The notes: generated by a model from the sequence alone, not told the origin. DNA of 50,377 bases from Rhizobium sp. (GCA_028290545.1 JAQGJP010000098.1:1-50377), one strand, 5' to 3'; counted from the stretch's first letter, positions 8,566 to 17,303 are shown. A program made the numbers and translations.

Positions 8566-8588
8566 TGATCTCGATTGCAGATAAGTCA

Positions 8589-8610
8589 TATCATATATTT
8601 TCGTTTGATA
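8589..8610. promoter_or_regulatory. Candidate LysR operator between the regulator and the MFS gene
   Basis: An inverted repeat TATCA-N12-TGATA lies in the AT-rich 98-bp divergent interval. Dyads containing T-N11-A in this position are typical binding sites of LysR proteins. This is proposed by position and symmetry only. Confidence 0.35.
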
Positions 8611-8663
8611 GAAATATGGGCGGCGACTATCACTCGGCTTCATTTCACAAATGAGGCAAGTAA

Positions 8664-9923
8664 ATGCAAAAGATCGCTACCGGTATCCGCCGGTCCACCG
8701 CCGAGCCGCACCGCACCGTCGCGGACCGGCGCAGTCTTCGCAGTCTCCTGCTCAGACACCCGGCATGGACCGTAGCCGGCATCCTGCTGCTGGGCTTCAA
8801 CATGCGGCCGGCGATCACCAGCGTCGCGCCGTTCCTCGGCCAGATCCGGCAGGATCTCGGAATGTCCGGGTTAGCCGTCAGCCTGCTGACCACTGCGCCG
8901 GTCGTCTGCCTCGGTCTGTTCGCACCCGCCGCCGCGCCGTTGGCCCGCCGCTTCGGTCCCGAGGCGGTCCTGCTCGCCTGCCTGATCGGCGTCGCTGCGG
9001 GTGTTTTGTTGCGGAGCTTCGGGCTTGTGCCGCTGTTTGCCGGTACGGTCGTCATCGGCGCCTCGATGAGCGTCCTGGGAGTGCTGAGCCCCGTGGTGAT
9101 CAAGCGCGACTTCGCTCGGCGCGCCGGTATGATGATGGGCCTTTACGCAATGCTCATCAGTCTGGGGGCGGCGCTATCGACCGCCACGGCCGCGCCGTTG
9201 CAGCAAAGCGCCGGCGGTAGTTGGCGGATGGCCCTGCTGTTCTGGGCTGTGCCGGCTCTTGTGGCTGCGCTGGTCTTCATCCCCCAGCTGTTCCGCTCCG
9301 ACCGCGCCCCCAATACGGCGCGTGCGCATGTGGGTGGACTGCTGCGGGAGCCGCTCGCCTGGCAGGTCACGGGCTTTTTCGCGCTGGTGGCGTCGCTCGC
9401 CTATGCGGTGTTCAGCTGGGGACCCAGCATGCTCCAGGCGCGCGGTCTCGATGGCACCAGCAGCGGACTTGTCATGTCCCTGTCCTATATCGCGCAGATG
9501 GCCACCGGTTTTGGCGCCCCGATCCTCGCTGGCAAGCAGCGTGACCAGCGGCTGCTTGCCGTGGCTTTGGTCGTACTCACCGGCGCGGGCCTGCTCGGCA
9601 TTCTCTTCGCGCCCGTCTGGTCGGTGGGCTTCTTCGCCATCGTGCTCGGGCTGGGGCAGGGCGGCGCGTTCGGCCTGGCGCTCTCCCTCATCGTCCTGCG
9701 GTCCGCCAATCCCCACACGGCGGCGCAGCTCTCGGGTCTTACCCAAAGCGTTGGCTATGTGGTCGGGGGCCTGGTCGGCCCCATGGCTGTCGGCCTGGTA
9801 CACGACTGGTCTGGCGGGTGGGGCGCCGTGGCGGTTCTCTATGTCGCCGTCGGCGTGGCGACGCTCCTGCTGGGGCTTGGCGCCGGCCGCGCCCGGACGC
9901 TGAACACAGGAGCGAACCAATGA
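8664..9923 (+). CDS. MFS transporter, CynX/NimT family
   Basis: A 419-residue major facilitator protein with about 12 hydrophobic helices. The early motif GFNMRPAITSVAPFLGQIRQ is characteristic of the CynX/NimT group, which includes the cyanate transporter CynX and the 2-nitroimidazole exporter NimT. Halfway through, a loop (FRSDRAPNTARAHVGG) separates the two six-helix bundles. It overlaps the next gene by four bases (ATGA), so it is co-transcribed with the DoxX protein, and the divergent LysR protein is the likely regulator. The substrate is inferred only from family; transport of a small nitrogenous or toxic compound is plausible. Confidence 0.9.
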   Translation: MQKIATGIRRSTAEPHRTVADRRSLRSLLLRHPAWTVAGILLLGFNMRPAITSVAPFLGQIRQDLGMSGLAVSLLTTAPVVCLGLFAPAAAPLARRFGPEAVLLACLIGVAAGVLLRSFGLVPLFAGTVVIGASMSVLGVLSPVVIKRDFARRAGMMMGLYAMLISLGAALSTATAAPLQQSAGGSWRMALLFWAVPALVAALVFIPQLFRSDRAPNTARAHVGGLLREPLAWQVTGFFALVASLAYAVFSWGPSMLQARGLDGTSSGLVMSLSYIAQMATGFGAPILAGKQRDQRLLAVALVVLTGAGLLGILFAPVWSVGFFAIVLGLGQGGAFGLALSLIVLRSANPHTAAQLSGLTQSVGYVVGGLVGPMAVGLVHDWSGGWGAVAVLYVAVGVATLLLGLGAGRARTLNTGANQ

Positions 9924-10339
9924 CCCCGCGATTTGTTGCCAATATTCTCCGCTCGGCCTGGCTCTGGCATCTTGCGCGTGTGCTGATCACCTTCATGTAC
10001 TGGTGGGCGGCGCTCGGCTTCCTGACGGATTTCAGTGGTGCTCAGGCGGTCATGGGGCTCACCGGCATTCAGCCACTCTGGCTGGTTGCCGCGCTCACGA
10101 TCGCCGTCCAACTGACCGGCTCGGCTCTGATCATCCTCGATCGGGCCGTCTGGCTGGGGTCTGGCATGCTGGCCACGTTTACGTTGCTGACCATTCCGCT
10201 GGTCCACCATTTCTGGACCATGGCCGGACTTGAGGCCACGCAGGCCATGCTCGAGTCGGAAGAGCATCTGAGCGTCGTCGGTGGCCTGATCGTCGTTTCG
10301 ATCCATAGCTTCGTCCGCAAAGAGCGGCGGGTGGCGTAA
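9920..10339 (+). CDS. DoxX-family membrane protein
   Basis: A 139-residue integral membrane protein with about four hydrophobic helices: ITFMYWWAALGFLTDF, WLVAALTIAVQLTGSALIIL, GMLATFTLLTIPLVHHF and VVGGLIVVSIH. It starts inside the stop of the MFS gene (ATGA). DoxX-like proteins are small four-helix membrane proteins linked to thiosulfate oxidation, oxidative stress or transport in various bacteria, but most, including this type with the HHFW segment, have no assigned reaction. A longer upstream start at 9818 is out of context, since it lies in the MFS gene. Confidence 0.85.
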   Translation: MTPRFVANILRSAWLWHLARVLITFMYWWAALGFLTDFSGAQAVMGLTGIQPLWLVAALTIAVQLTGSALIILDRAVWLGSGMLATFTLLTIPLVHHFWTMAGLEATQAMLESEEHLSVVGGLIVVSIHSFVRKERRVA

Positions 10340-10431
10340 AGTCGGCGACCAGGGCAGTCGCTGACCTTGCCTTCCCGCAGCAATCGCGGTCGGGTCGGCA
10401 ACCAACGAAGCGAACACGTCAGGTATCGTCG

Positions 10432-10761
10432 TCAAAAGTCTCCGAGAACATAACCCTGGCCACGGACGGTTCTGATCATTTCGTCTTCCTTGCCGAGGTT
10501 GATCTGCTTGCGCAAACGAGCGATGTGCAGATCAACCGTCCGTTCATCGACATCCGAGGCGTCGCCCCACAACGCATGATGAAGCTCGCGGCGTGAAAAT
10601 ACCCGCCCGGGCGCTTCTATCAGCGTGACAAGCAAGCGATATTCGGTAGGGCCGAGATGAACCTCGCGTCGCTGCCGATGAACTTTGAAGGCAACCTTGT
10701 TGAGGGCGAGGTCCCCCACCTTCACAATCTCGTCGGCGCCTGATGGGGACGTCTTCAACAT
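10432..10761 (-). CDS. Free-standing PhoB-like winged-helix DNA-binding domain (no receiver)
   Basis: A 109-residue protein that is almost entirely one OmpR/PhoB-type output domain. It shares blocks with the C-terminal half of the PhoB encoded 26 bp upstream: LGPTE(Y/F), PGRVFSR, DERTVD, RLRK and MIRTVRG.GY. It lacks any receiver domain and has its own start (ATG 10761). The sequence is clearly diverged from PhoB (ALWGDASDVDERT versus GVWGHDIYVDERT), so it is not a recent copy. Because it has the recognition helix and wing, it could bind Pho-type boxes constitutively, compete with phosphorylated PhoB, or heterodimerise with it. It is probably the last gene of the pst-phoU-phoB transcript. Its role is inferred only. 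Confidence 0.85.
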   Translation of the reverse strand: MLKTSPSGADEIVKVGDLALNKVAFKVHRQRREVHLGPTEYRLLVTLIEAPGRVFSRRELHHALWGDASDVDERTVDLHIARLRKQINLGKEDEMIRTVRGQGYVLGDF

Positions 10762-10787
10762 GCTCTACCGCGTAAAATACTGTTTCT

Positions 10788-11471
10788 TCAGACTTCCATC
10801 GAATAACCCGCACCACGCACCGTGCGGATCACGTCAGGCATTGTTGACAGATTGAGCGCCTTGCGCAGTCGGCCGACATGGACATCAACAGTCCGTTCGT
10901 CGACATAAATGTCGTGTCCCCAGACGCCGTCAAGGAGTTGGGAGCGTGAGAATACGCGACCCGGTGACGCCATGAAGAATTCGAGCAGCTTGAACTCGGT
11001 AGGCCCAAGTCGTATTTCACGCGACCGGCGGTGGACGCGGTAGGTTTCGCGATCAAGCTCGATTTCCCCGACTTTCAGCAACGAGGAAATCGCGTTTGGC
11101 CGTACGCGGCGAAGCATGGACTTTATTCGAGCCATCAGTTCAGGTGTGGAGAAGGGCTTGACGACGTAGTCGTCCGCACCTGTTGAAAGGCCACGCACGC
11201 GTTCGCTTTCTTCACCACGCGCCGTCAGCATGATGACCGGCAGACGCTCGGTTTCCGGTCGCATGCGCAACCGACGACAAAGTTCGATCCCAGACACCCC
11301 GGGAAGCATCCAGTCGAGGAGCAGAAGATCGGGCATCCGCTCCTGGAGACGAATATCCGCTTCGTCTCCCCGCGTGATGACCTCGACTTCATAGCCCTCT
11401 GCTTCGAGATTGTAACTCAGCAATGTGCCGAGGGCTTCTTCGTCTTCGACAACCATGATTCTTGGCTGCAT
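10788..11471 (-). CDS. phoB: Phosphate regulon response regulator PhoB
   Basis: The transcription factor of the phosphate-starvation regulon, 227 residues. The receiver has VEDEE, the phospho-acceptor Asp53 (LLDWMLPGVSG), MLTARGEE and Lys105 (DYVVKPFSTPEL). The LLDWMLPG wording is diagnostic for PhoB. The winged helix (about 128-227) ends GAGYSMEV. It lies directly downstream of phoU in the order known from rhizobia. Phosphorylated PhoB binds direct repeats like those at 16926-16954 and 17304-17321, closing an autoregulatory loop. No phoR is present nearby. Confidence 0.97.
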   Translation of the reverse strand: MQPRIMVVEDEEALGTLLSYNLEAEGYEVEVITRGDEADIRLQERMPDLLLLDWMLPGVSGIELCRRLRMRPETERLPVIMLTARGEESERVRGLSTGADDYVVKPFSTPELMARIKSMLRRVRPNAISSLLKVGEIELDRETYRVHRRSREIRLGPTEFKLLEFFMASPGRVFSRSQLLDGVWGHDIYVDERTVDVHVGRLRKALNLSTMPDVIRTVRGAGYSMEV

Positions 11472-11522
11472 ATGGTTCTGGTCCTATTCGTACATTGGCG
11501 CTCGTGTGAGATCGCCCTTGAA

Positions 11523-12236
11523 TCAGGCAGGCTGAACGAAAGACGCGGTATTGTCGTCCTTCGGGCGGTCACCTGCCGGCTGCTCGCCGGTCTTCATGTA
11601 ATAGATGGTTTCGGCAATGTTGGTCGCATGGTCGCCGATACGTTCGATGTTCTTGGCGCAGAAGAGAAGATGCGTGCAGGACGTGATGTTGCGCGGGTCT
11701 TCCATCATATAGGTCAGCATCTCGCGGAACAGCGAGGTGTACATGGAATCGATTTCTTCGTCGCGGGCGCGAATGGCTTCAGCCTTCTCCGATGAACGCG
11801 TGGAATATGCATCCAGCACGTCCTTCAATTGTGACAGGGCCAGCTCGGAGAGATGTTCCAGGCCACGGGCGAGCGGGCGTGGAATGCCCGAGCTTTGAAC
11901 GGCAATGACGCGCTTGGCATTCGACTTGCCGAGATCGCCAACGCGTTCGAGGTCGGCCGCAATCCGGATCGAGCCTATGATTTCGCGCAGATCGATCGCG
12001 ACCGGCTGACGCTTGGCAATCATCAGAATTGCGCTGTCGCCAATATCGCGCTCGGTATGGTCCATGATCACGTCCTCGGAGATGACGCGCTGGGCAAGCG
12101 CCGCATCGGACGTGACGAGCGCCTTGATCGAGTCCGAAACCATCTGCTCGGCCATGCCGCCCATTTCGGAGATACGGCGGGACAGGTGCTTCAACTCGTC
12201 GTCGAATGCGGTATAGATGTGGGAAGTCGCCATCAA
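11523..12236 (-). CDS. phoU: Phosphate signalling protein PhoU
   Basis: A 237-residue helical protein made of two PhoU repeats (about 18-105 and 120-208). It contains the metal-binding-type motifs typical of the family: ERVGDLGKSNAKR in the first repeat and NIERIGDHATNIAE in the second. PhoU couples the Pst transporter to the PhoR kinase and represses the regulon when phosphate is plentiful. The ATG follows CAGGAGAA. It lies between pstB (34 bp upstream) and phoB (51 bp downstream), in the expected order. With phoR missing from the operon, PhoU would have to act with a kinase encoded elsewhere. Confidence 0.97.
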   Translation of the reverse strand: MMATSHIYTAFDDELKHLSRRISEMGGMAEQMVSDSIKALVTSDAALAQRVISEDVIMDHTERDIGDSAILMIAKRQPVAIDLREIIGSIRIAADLERVGDLGKSNAKRVIAVQSSGIPRPLARGLEHLSELALSQLKDVLDAYSTRSSEKAEAIRARDEEIDSMYTSLFREMLTYMMEDPRNITSCTHLLFCAKNIERIGDHATNIAETIYYMKTGEQPAGDRPKDDNTASFVQPA

Positions 12237-12270
12237 ACGTTCTCCTGCCGCTCACACGGCTAAATTGATA

Positions 12271-13089
12271 TCAGCCGAAGCGGCCCATGATGTAATCCTG
12301 GGTGCGTTGATCATCCGGATTGGTAAACATCTTGTCGGTGTCGTTCTCCTCGACGAGGTAGCCGAGATGGAACATGGCGGTCCGCTGCGACACGCGGGCG
12401 GCCTGCTGCATCGAGTGAGTGACGATGACGATGGTGAAGTTCTCGCGCAGTTCGTGGATCAGTTCCTCGACCTTTGCGGTGGCGATCGGATCGAGTGCCG
12501 AGCAAGGTTCGTCCATGAGGATGACCTCGGGGCCGACTGCGACGGCGCGGGCAATGCACAGGCGCTGTTGCTGGCCGCCGGAAAGTCCGGTTCCGGATTC
12601 CTGAAGGCGATCCTTGACTTCGTTCCAGAGCCCGGCACGCTGCAGGCTCTTTTCCACGATCTCGTCAAGTTGCGCTTTGCTGCGCGCAATACCGTGGATA
12701 CGCGGACCGTAGGACACGTTTTCGTAAATCGATTTCGGAAACGGGTTCGGCTTCTGGAAAACCATGCCAACCCGGGCCCGGAGTTCGACGACATCAATTG
12801 TCGGCGCGTAAATGTCTTGCTCGTCAAGTGTGATCCTGCCGGTGACCCGGCAGCCATCGATGGTGTCATTCATGCGATTGAGCGTCCGCAGGAACGTCGA
12901 CTTACCGCAACCGGAAGGACCGATCAGCGCCGTCACCGTATTCTTGCGCACATTCAGGTTGACGTCGAACAGGGCGCGTTTCTCGCCGTAATAGACGGAG
13001 ACATCCTTGCCGAGCATCTTGGTTTCGGGTTGGTTGCTCATGTTCTTGGTCAACGCCTTTTCGACTTCGACATCTGTAAGTAAATTCAT
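12271..13089 (-). CDS. pstB: Phosphate ABC transporter ATP-binding protein PstB
   Basis: The ATPase of the high-affinity phosphate importer, 272 residues. Walker A is GPSGCGKST (about 57-65), then the Q-loop [13 protein letters not shown], the signature [14 protein letters not shown], Walker [13 protein letters not shown], and the switch His in [13 protein letters not shown]. The phosphate-type Q-loop with PNPFP is diagnostic. AAGGAGAT precedes the ATG. It is 12 bp downstream of pstA. It works as a dimer on the cytoplasmic face of PstC-PstA. Confidence 0.98.
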   Translation of the reverse strand: MNLLTDVEVEKALTKNMSNQPETKMLGKDVSVYYGEKRALFDVNLNVRKNTVTALIGPSGCGKSTFLRTLNRMNDTIDGCRVTGRITLDEQDIYAPTIDVVELRARVGMVFQKPNPFPKSIYENVSYGPRIHGIARSKAQLDEIVEKSLQRAGLWNEVKDRLQESGTGLSGGQQQRLCIARAVAVGPEVILMDEPCSALDPIATAKVEELIHELRENFTIVIVTHSMQQAARVSQRTAMFHLGYLVEENDTDKMFTNPDDQRTQDYIMGRFG

Positions 13090-13101
13090 TGGATTATCTC
13101 C

Positions 13102-14391
13102 TTACCAACGGCGCTCGAAGCGCTGGCGCAAATAGATTGCAATGCCATTCATAACGATCAGGAACGCCAGCAGCACGAGGATCGCAGCCGACGTTCGCGA
13201 CACAAATCCGCGTTCCGGGCTATCGGCCCAGATATAAATCTGGGTCGGAAGCGCCGTTGCCGCGTCCATGACGCCACCAGGCTCGGATGTGATAAAGGCA
13301 TTCATCCCAATCAACAGAAGCGGTGCAGTCTCACCCAGGGCGCGTGCCAGCGAAATGATCGTCCCGGTCATCACCGCCGGCATTGCCAACGGAAGGATAT
13401 GGTGGAAGATCGCCTCATGTTTGGATGCGCCGATGCCGAGTGCTGCCTCGCGAATGGAGGAAGGTACAGACTTCAGCGAGTTTCTCGTGGTGATAATAAG
13501 CGTGGGCAAGGTCATCAGGGAGAGGACAAGGCCACCCACCAAAGGCGCTGAACGTGGCAAGCCGAACCAGCCGAGGAAAACCGCGAGACCCAGCAGACCG
13601 AAGATAACCGAAGGAACCGCGGCGAGGTTGTTGATGTTGACCTCGATAAGGTCGGTCCACTTGTTTTTGGGCGCGAATTCCTCGAGGTAGATAGCCGCGG
13701 CAATGCCGGTCGGCAACGATATCGCCAGACATACCACCAGCGTCCAGAACGAACCCGCAATAGCACCGGCAAGACCGGCCAACTCGGGGAAGCGGCTGTC
13801 CGGGGCGAAAAACAGCGCCCAGTTGAAGGTGGACGTTATCGCGCCCTTGGCTACCAGTGCGTCGTAAAAGCCGATCTGCATGTTGCTCACGCGACGCTGG
13901 TCCTCCGGCGTGTCTCGCTTGATCTCGCCTTTGGCAAACTGGTCAAGCGGGTCCGACAGCGGAACCGTGAATGTCTGCACGCCTGAGAGCTTCGCGGGAT
14001 CGGCTATCGCTTCGTCGCGAACAATATACGCCGCCTGGTCGGTGAAAAGCGAGAAATACTCCTTCTGGTCCCGGCGCGGTATATCACCGGCATAGACACG
14101 GAGCGCATTACGAACGATGCCGCGCCAATCGGCGTCCATGATCTTGTTCTTGTCCACCCCGGCCGAGGTCAGATCGATCTGCACCGTCACCATCGTCTGG
14201 GTGAAGGCCTTGTAGCCCGTGTACGTGATGGAGCCGATCAGGAAGACGAGAAAGCCAAGGGCGAACACGATCGCCGCCAGGCCGTACATCTTGAGACGAC
14301 CCTCCGCCGCATAGCGGGACTTACGACGTGCCGCCATGTCAGCGGACTGCCAATTGACAGTCTGAAGCGTGCCTGAAACTGGTACGGCCAT
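13102..14391 (-). CDS. pstA: Phosphate ABC transporter permease PstA
   Basis: A 429-residue inner-membrane permease. An N-terminal membrane helix (about 35-58) is followed by a long periplasmic-type insert (about 60-190), then the binding-protein-dependent transport core (about 195-425) with the EAA-type loop REAALGIGASKHEAIFHHILPLA. It is longer than enteric PstA (about 296) because of the insert, as in other alphaproteobacteria. Its ATG overlaps the pstC stop (TGATG), so the two permeases are coupled in translation. Confidence 0.96.
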   Translation of the reverse strand: MAVPVSGTLQTVNWQSADMAARRKSRYAAEGRLKMYGLAAIVFALGFLVFLIGSITYTGYKAFTQTMVTVQIDLTSAGVDKNKIMDADWRGIVRNALRVYAGDIPRRDQKEYFSLFTDQAAYIVRDEAIADPAKLSGVQTFTVPLSDPLDQFAKGEIKRDTPEDQRRVSNMQIGFYDALVAKGAITSTFNWALFFAPDSRFPELAGLAGAIAGSFWTLVVCLAISLPTGIAAAIYLEEFAPKNKWTDLIEVNINNLAAVPSVIFGLLGLAVFLGWFGLPRSAPLVGGLVLSLMTLPTLIITTRNSLKSVPSSIREAALGIGASKHEAIFHHILPLAMPAVMTGTIISLARALGETAPLLLIGMNAFITSEPGGVMDAATALPTQIYIWADSPERGFVSRTSAAILVLLAFLIVMNGIAIYLRQRFERRW

Positions 14392-15761
14392 CAATATTTC
14401 TCCCGGTATTTACGAACCGTCCGAAGGGCGATGATGTTGAGAATGAGCGTGATGATGAAGAGCACAAGACCAAGCGCGAAAGCCGCAAGCGTCTTCGGAT
14501 TGTCAAACTCCGCGTCCCCGGTGAGCAGGGTAACGATCTGAACGGTCACCGTCGTCACGGCGTCGAAGGGATTGATTGTCATCTTGGCGATCAGGCCTGC
14601 GGCCATCACGACGATCATGGTTTCACCGATCGCACGGCTGAGTGCCAGGAGGATACCGCCAACGATACCAGGCAGCGCGGCGGGCAGAAGCACCTTCCGG
14701 ATTGTCTCTCCCTTTGTGGAGCCCAGCGCAAGCGAGCCGTCGCGAAGTGCGCGAGGAACAGCGGCGAAGGCATCGTCCGACAGTGAGGATATCAGGGGAA
14801 TAATCATGATGCCCATGACCAGACCCGCGGCAAGGGAACTGTTCGGCGAGGCCTCCAGACCCATGCTTTGGCCGAACGTGCGGATCGCAGGGGCAACCGT
14901 GAGAACCGCGAAGAAGCCATACACGACCGTGGGAACCCCGGCGAGGATTTCAAGGAGCGGCTTCACTACGGCACGAAAGCTGCGAGGAGAATATTCCGTC
15001 AAATAAATCGCCGAATAAATACCGATTGGCACGGCAACGATCATGGCGATCAGGGAGATGACGATCGTGCCGAAAATGACGGGGATCACACCAAAAGCGC
15101 CCTGGCCAGCAACCTGGTCGGCACGCATGGCGATCTGCGGTTCCCAGCGCAAGCCGAAGAGGAACTCGTTGATCGGGACCTTGGCGAAGAAATGTCCGGC
15201 CTCGAAAACAAGCGAAGCAACGATGCCTGCTGTCGTGACAATTGCCACCAGCGATGAAAACAACATGAATATCGTGACCGCCCGCTCGACCGAATGGCGG
15301 GCGCGATATCGTGGTTGAATTGACTTGATCGCGAGCGCGGCACCTGCGACGGCAATCGCCGCAGCCAGGGCCGCGATTGCCCAGTTAGCCGTTGCTTGAA
15401 GCGCGTTGAGGGCCTCTGCGGCCGTCTTGATTTCAGGGGTTGGTTCCTGGAAAGTCTGGCCGGAGGCGGCTTGACGAACCTGGCTTATCATCAGGGCCTG
15501 CTCGGAACTGGTCGCAGTCTGGGCCGATGGGATCGCTGAAAGCACAAGCCGATCGATCACTGACCCCTGCGCGAAGAGCCAGATCAAAACGATGATCAGC
15601 GCCGGAGCGCCAGTCCAAATCGCTGCATTCAGACCATGATAAATTGGGCGGGAATGGGACTTCAGGGTCGTAGCCGAGACCGCAAAATTGGCCTTGCGGG
15701 TTGCGAAAAACGCCGTGACGAGCGACAGCGCCACTATTACCAAGATTAACGTGCCAGTCAT
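14391..15761 (-). CDS. pstC: Phosphate ABC transporter permease PstC
   Basis: A 456-residue permease, the partner of PstA. The first helix is about residues 3-23, a second about 46-66, and the transport domain covers about 200-450 with the EAA loop LALGSTKGETIRKVLLPAALP. A longer start at 15800 would put translation initiation inside a perfect terminator hairpin after pstS. The ATG at 15761 has GAGG six bases upstream and gives a normal membrane start (MTGTLILVIVALSLVTAF). The N-terminal extension relative to enteric PstC (about 320) fits the alphaproteobacterial type. Confidence 0.95.
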   Translation of the reverse strand: MTGTLILVIVALSLVTAFFATRKANFAVSATTLKSHSRPIYHGLNAAIWTGAPALIIVLIWLFAQGSVIDRLVLSAIPSAQTATSSEQALMISQVRQAASGQTFQEPTPEIKTAAEALNALQATANWAIAALAAAIAVAGAALAIKSIQPRYRARHSVERAVTIFMLFSSLVAIVTTAGIVASLVFEAGHFFAKVPINEFLFGLRWEPQIAMRADQVAGQGAFGVIPVIFGTIVISLIAMIVAVPIGIYSAIYLTEYSPRSFRAVVKPLLEILAGVPTVVYGFFAVLTVAPAIRTFGQSMGLEASPNSSLAAGLVMGIMIIPLISSLSDDAFAAVPRALRDGSLALGSTKGETIRKVLLPAALPGIVGGILLALSRAIGETMIVVMAAGLIAKMTINPFDAVTTVTVQIVTLLTGDAEFDNPKTLAAFALGLVLFIITLILNIIALRTVRKYREKY

Positions 15762-15780
15762 GACAGCCTCATCCGGAGTT

Positions 15781-15810
15781 AAAAAGCCGCCCGCCTTCAT
15801 GGCGGGCGGC
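15781..15810 (-). terminator. Intrinsic terminator/attenuator between pstS and pstC
   Basis: A perfect 10-bp GC hairpin (arms GCCGCCCGCC and GGCGGGCGGC, five-base loop) is followed on the minus strand by TTTTT. It lies 15 bases after the pstS stop. It probably stops most transcripts after pstS and lets a fraction read into pstC, giving much more binding protein than permease. Confidence 0.85.
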
Positions 15811-15824
15811 CTTGCTTGGGCGGC

Positions 15825-16862
15825 TTAGTTGGTGAGCTTCTTGGCGCTCAGCACTTCTTCGGCAACCTTCTTGCGGACATCGTCCTTGAGCGGCGTCAGG
15901 CCGCGCTCGGCGAGGTAACCGTCAGGGCCGAGGGCAGCTTCCGACATGTATTCGGTCAGGAATTCCTTGATGCCTGGAATGACATCACGATGAGCATTCT
16001 TGATGTAGATGAAGAGCGGGCGCGAAACCGGGTAAGAACCGTCGGCGATCGTCTCAAACTTGGCAGCGACACCATTGATCTTGATGTCTTTCAGCTTGTC
16101 TTCGTTTTCATAGAGGAACGAATAGCCGAAGATACCGACTGACATCGGATCGGCTTCGAGGCGCTGAACGATAAGGTTATCATTTTCGCCAGCTTCCACG
16201 AAAGGGCCGTCCTGACGCATGCGCGAGCAGACGTCGGTGTACTTCTTTTCGTCGGACTTCTTGAGGTCGGCCATTCCCGGAAGGTCTTTGCAGCCTTCGA
16301 CCATGACGAGTTCAACGAAAGCGTCGCGGGTGCCGGATGTCGGAGGAGGACCGAATGCTGTGATATTTTCGTTCGGAAGCTTGGCGTCGATATCCGACCA
16401 TTTCTTGTTCGGGTTGGCGATGAAGCCGCCCTTGCCATCCGGAAGTTCGGCGGCGAGCGCCTTGAAGATCTGTTCCTTGGTCAGGTCCCAATCCAGCGTG
16501 TTCTTGCGGGAAACGGCAATGGAAAGGCCGTCATAACCGATCAGGGCTTCGGTGATGTCCGTCACGCCATTCTTGGCGCAAAGTTCGATTTCGGACTTCT
16601 TGATGGCGCGCGAAGCACCGGTGATATCAGGAAAATCTTCGCCGACGCCAGCGCAGAATGCCTTGAAGCCGCCGCCAGTGCCGGTCGACTCGACAACCGG
16701 AGCTGCCTTGCCGGACTTCTTCGAAAATTCTTCGGAGACTGCCTGCGTATATGGAAACACTGTAGACGAACCGACGATCTTGATTTGATCGCGAGCATAA
16801 GCTGTGGTGGCCGATGCGACGATGAGCGCAGCAACAGCGCAACTTCCCAAAAGCTTTTTCAT
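15825..16862 (-). CDS. pstS: Periplasmic phosphate-binding protein PstS
   Basis: A 345-residue solute-binding protein. A signal peptide (KKLLG..., hydrophobic about 6-20) ends with TAYA before RDQIKIVGSST, so cleavage is near residue 23. The mature protein starts with the phosphate-loop motif VGSSTVFPYTQAV and carries STGTGGGFKAFC and ITGASRAIKKSE, both typical of the PstS type of alphaproteobacteria. It delivers phosphate to PstCA. It is the first gene of the leftward operon, with the PhoB box array about 65 bp upstream of its ATG. Confidence 0.97.
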   Translation of the reverse strand: MKKLLGSCAVAALIVASATTAYARDQIKIVGSSTVFPYTQAVSEEFSKKSGKAAPVVESTGTGGGFKAFCAGVGEDFPDITGASRAIKKSEIELCAKNGVTDITEALIGYDGLSIAVSRKNTLDWDLTKEQIFKALAAELPDGKGGFIANPNKKWSDIDAKLPNENITAFGPPPTSGTRDAFVELVMVEGCKDLPGMADLKKSDEKKYTDVCSRMRQDGPFVEAGENDNLIVQRLEADPMSVGIFGYSFLYENEDKLKDIKINGVAAKFETIADGSYPVSRPLFIYIKNAHRDVIPGIKEFLTEYMSEAALGPDGYLAERGLTPLKDDVRKKVAEEVLSAKKLTN

Positions 16863-16925
16863 GGAATTCTCCCGTTCGGATTTTTAGAGACGTTCAGTAC
16901 GTCGCCGTTCGTGTAGAACTCTAAT

Positions 16926-16954
16926 ATTACAGTTGCGTGACAGTTTTATAACAA
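16926..16954 (-). promoter_or_regulatory. PhoB box array upstream of pstS
   Basis: On the minus strand the sequence reads CTGTCAC-GCAA-CTGTAAT, the 7-4-7 direct repeat that defines a PhoB box. A third, weaker unit, TTGTTAT, precedes it with the same four-base AAAA spacer. The array is directed at pstS and would replace the -35 element. Phosphorylated PhoB, encoded in the same operon, is the expected activator. Confidence 0.85.
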
Positions 16955-17303
16955 GTCTGCTACGGGGCTCGCCTGGAGTGGCGGCGGCCGCCCTGAAAAC
17001 GACTTATAGCCTCAGGAACGGCATTGTCGTTGAAGAGATGTCAATTCGGCGCAAGCCACCAGCCACTCCGAGAATTTCGATCTGTGTATGAACGTAACGA
17101 CCAATTGGTTGATAACGCGTCGTTTTTTGGCAATTTCAGGAGCAGAATCCGCAGGAAATCAACAGGGATCGCTGGTTTTGCGCAGGTCCAGCCCTTGTTC
17201 GATAAGTTTGCTCCTAACCAGCCGGCCTGTTTCGGGATCCGCGTCTGGAGGCGTGCTCAATCCTAGGAAAGGCGGGTGAAACGGGAGGCGCTCCAGGTCA
17301 AAT
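16955..17303. other. Gene-free interval between two PhoB boxes
   Basis: In rhizobia such as Sinorhizobium meliloti this is where phoR would lie. Here there is only about 350 bp. Open frames of 80 and 63 codons on the plus strand show no domain and no good ribosome binding site. No kinase motif is seen in any frame. Confidence 0.5.

Noticed and set aside
12217..13083. 288-codon plus-strand frame opposite pstB
   Set aside because: It is antisense to a certain gene (all ABC motifs are on the other strand) and has no domain.
17024..17279. 80- and 63-codon plus-strand frames upstream of pstS
   Set aside because: They have no domain and no good ribosome binding site, and they lie between two PhoB boxes that face the other way.
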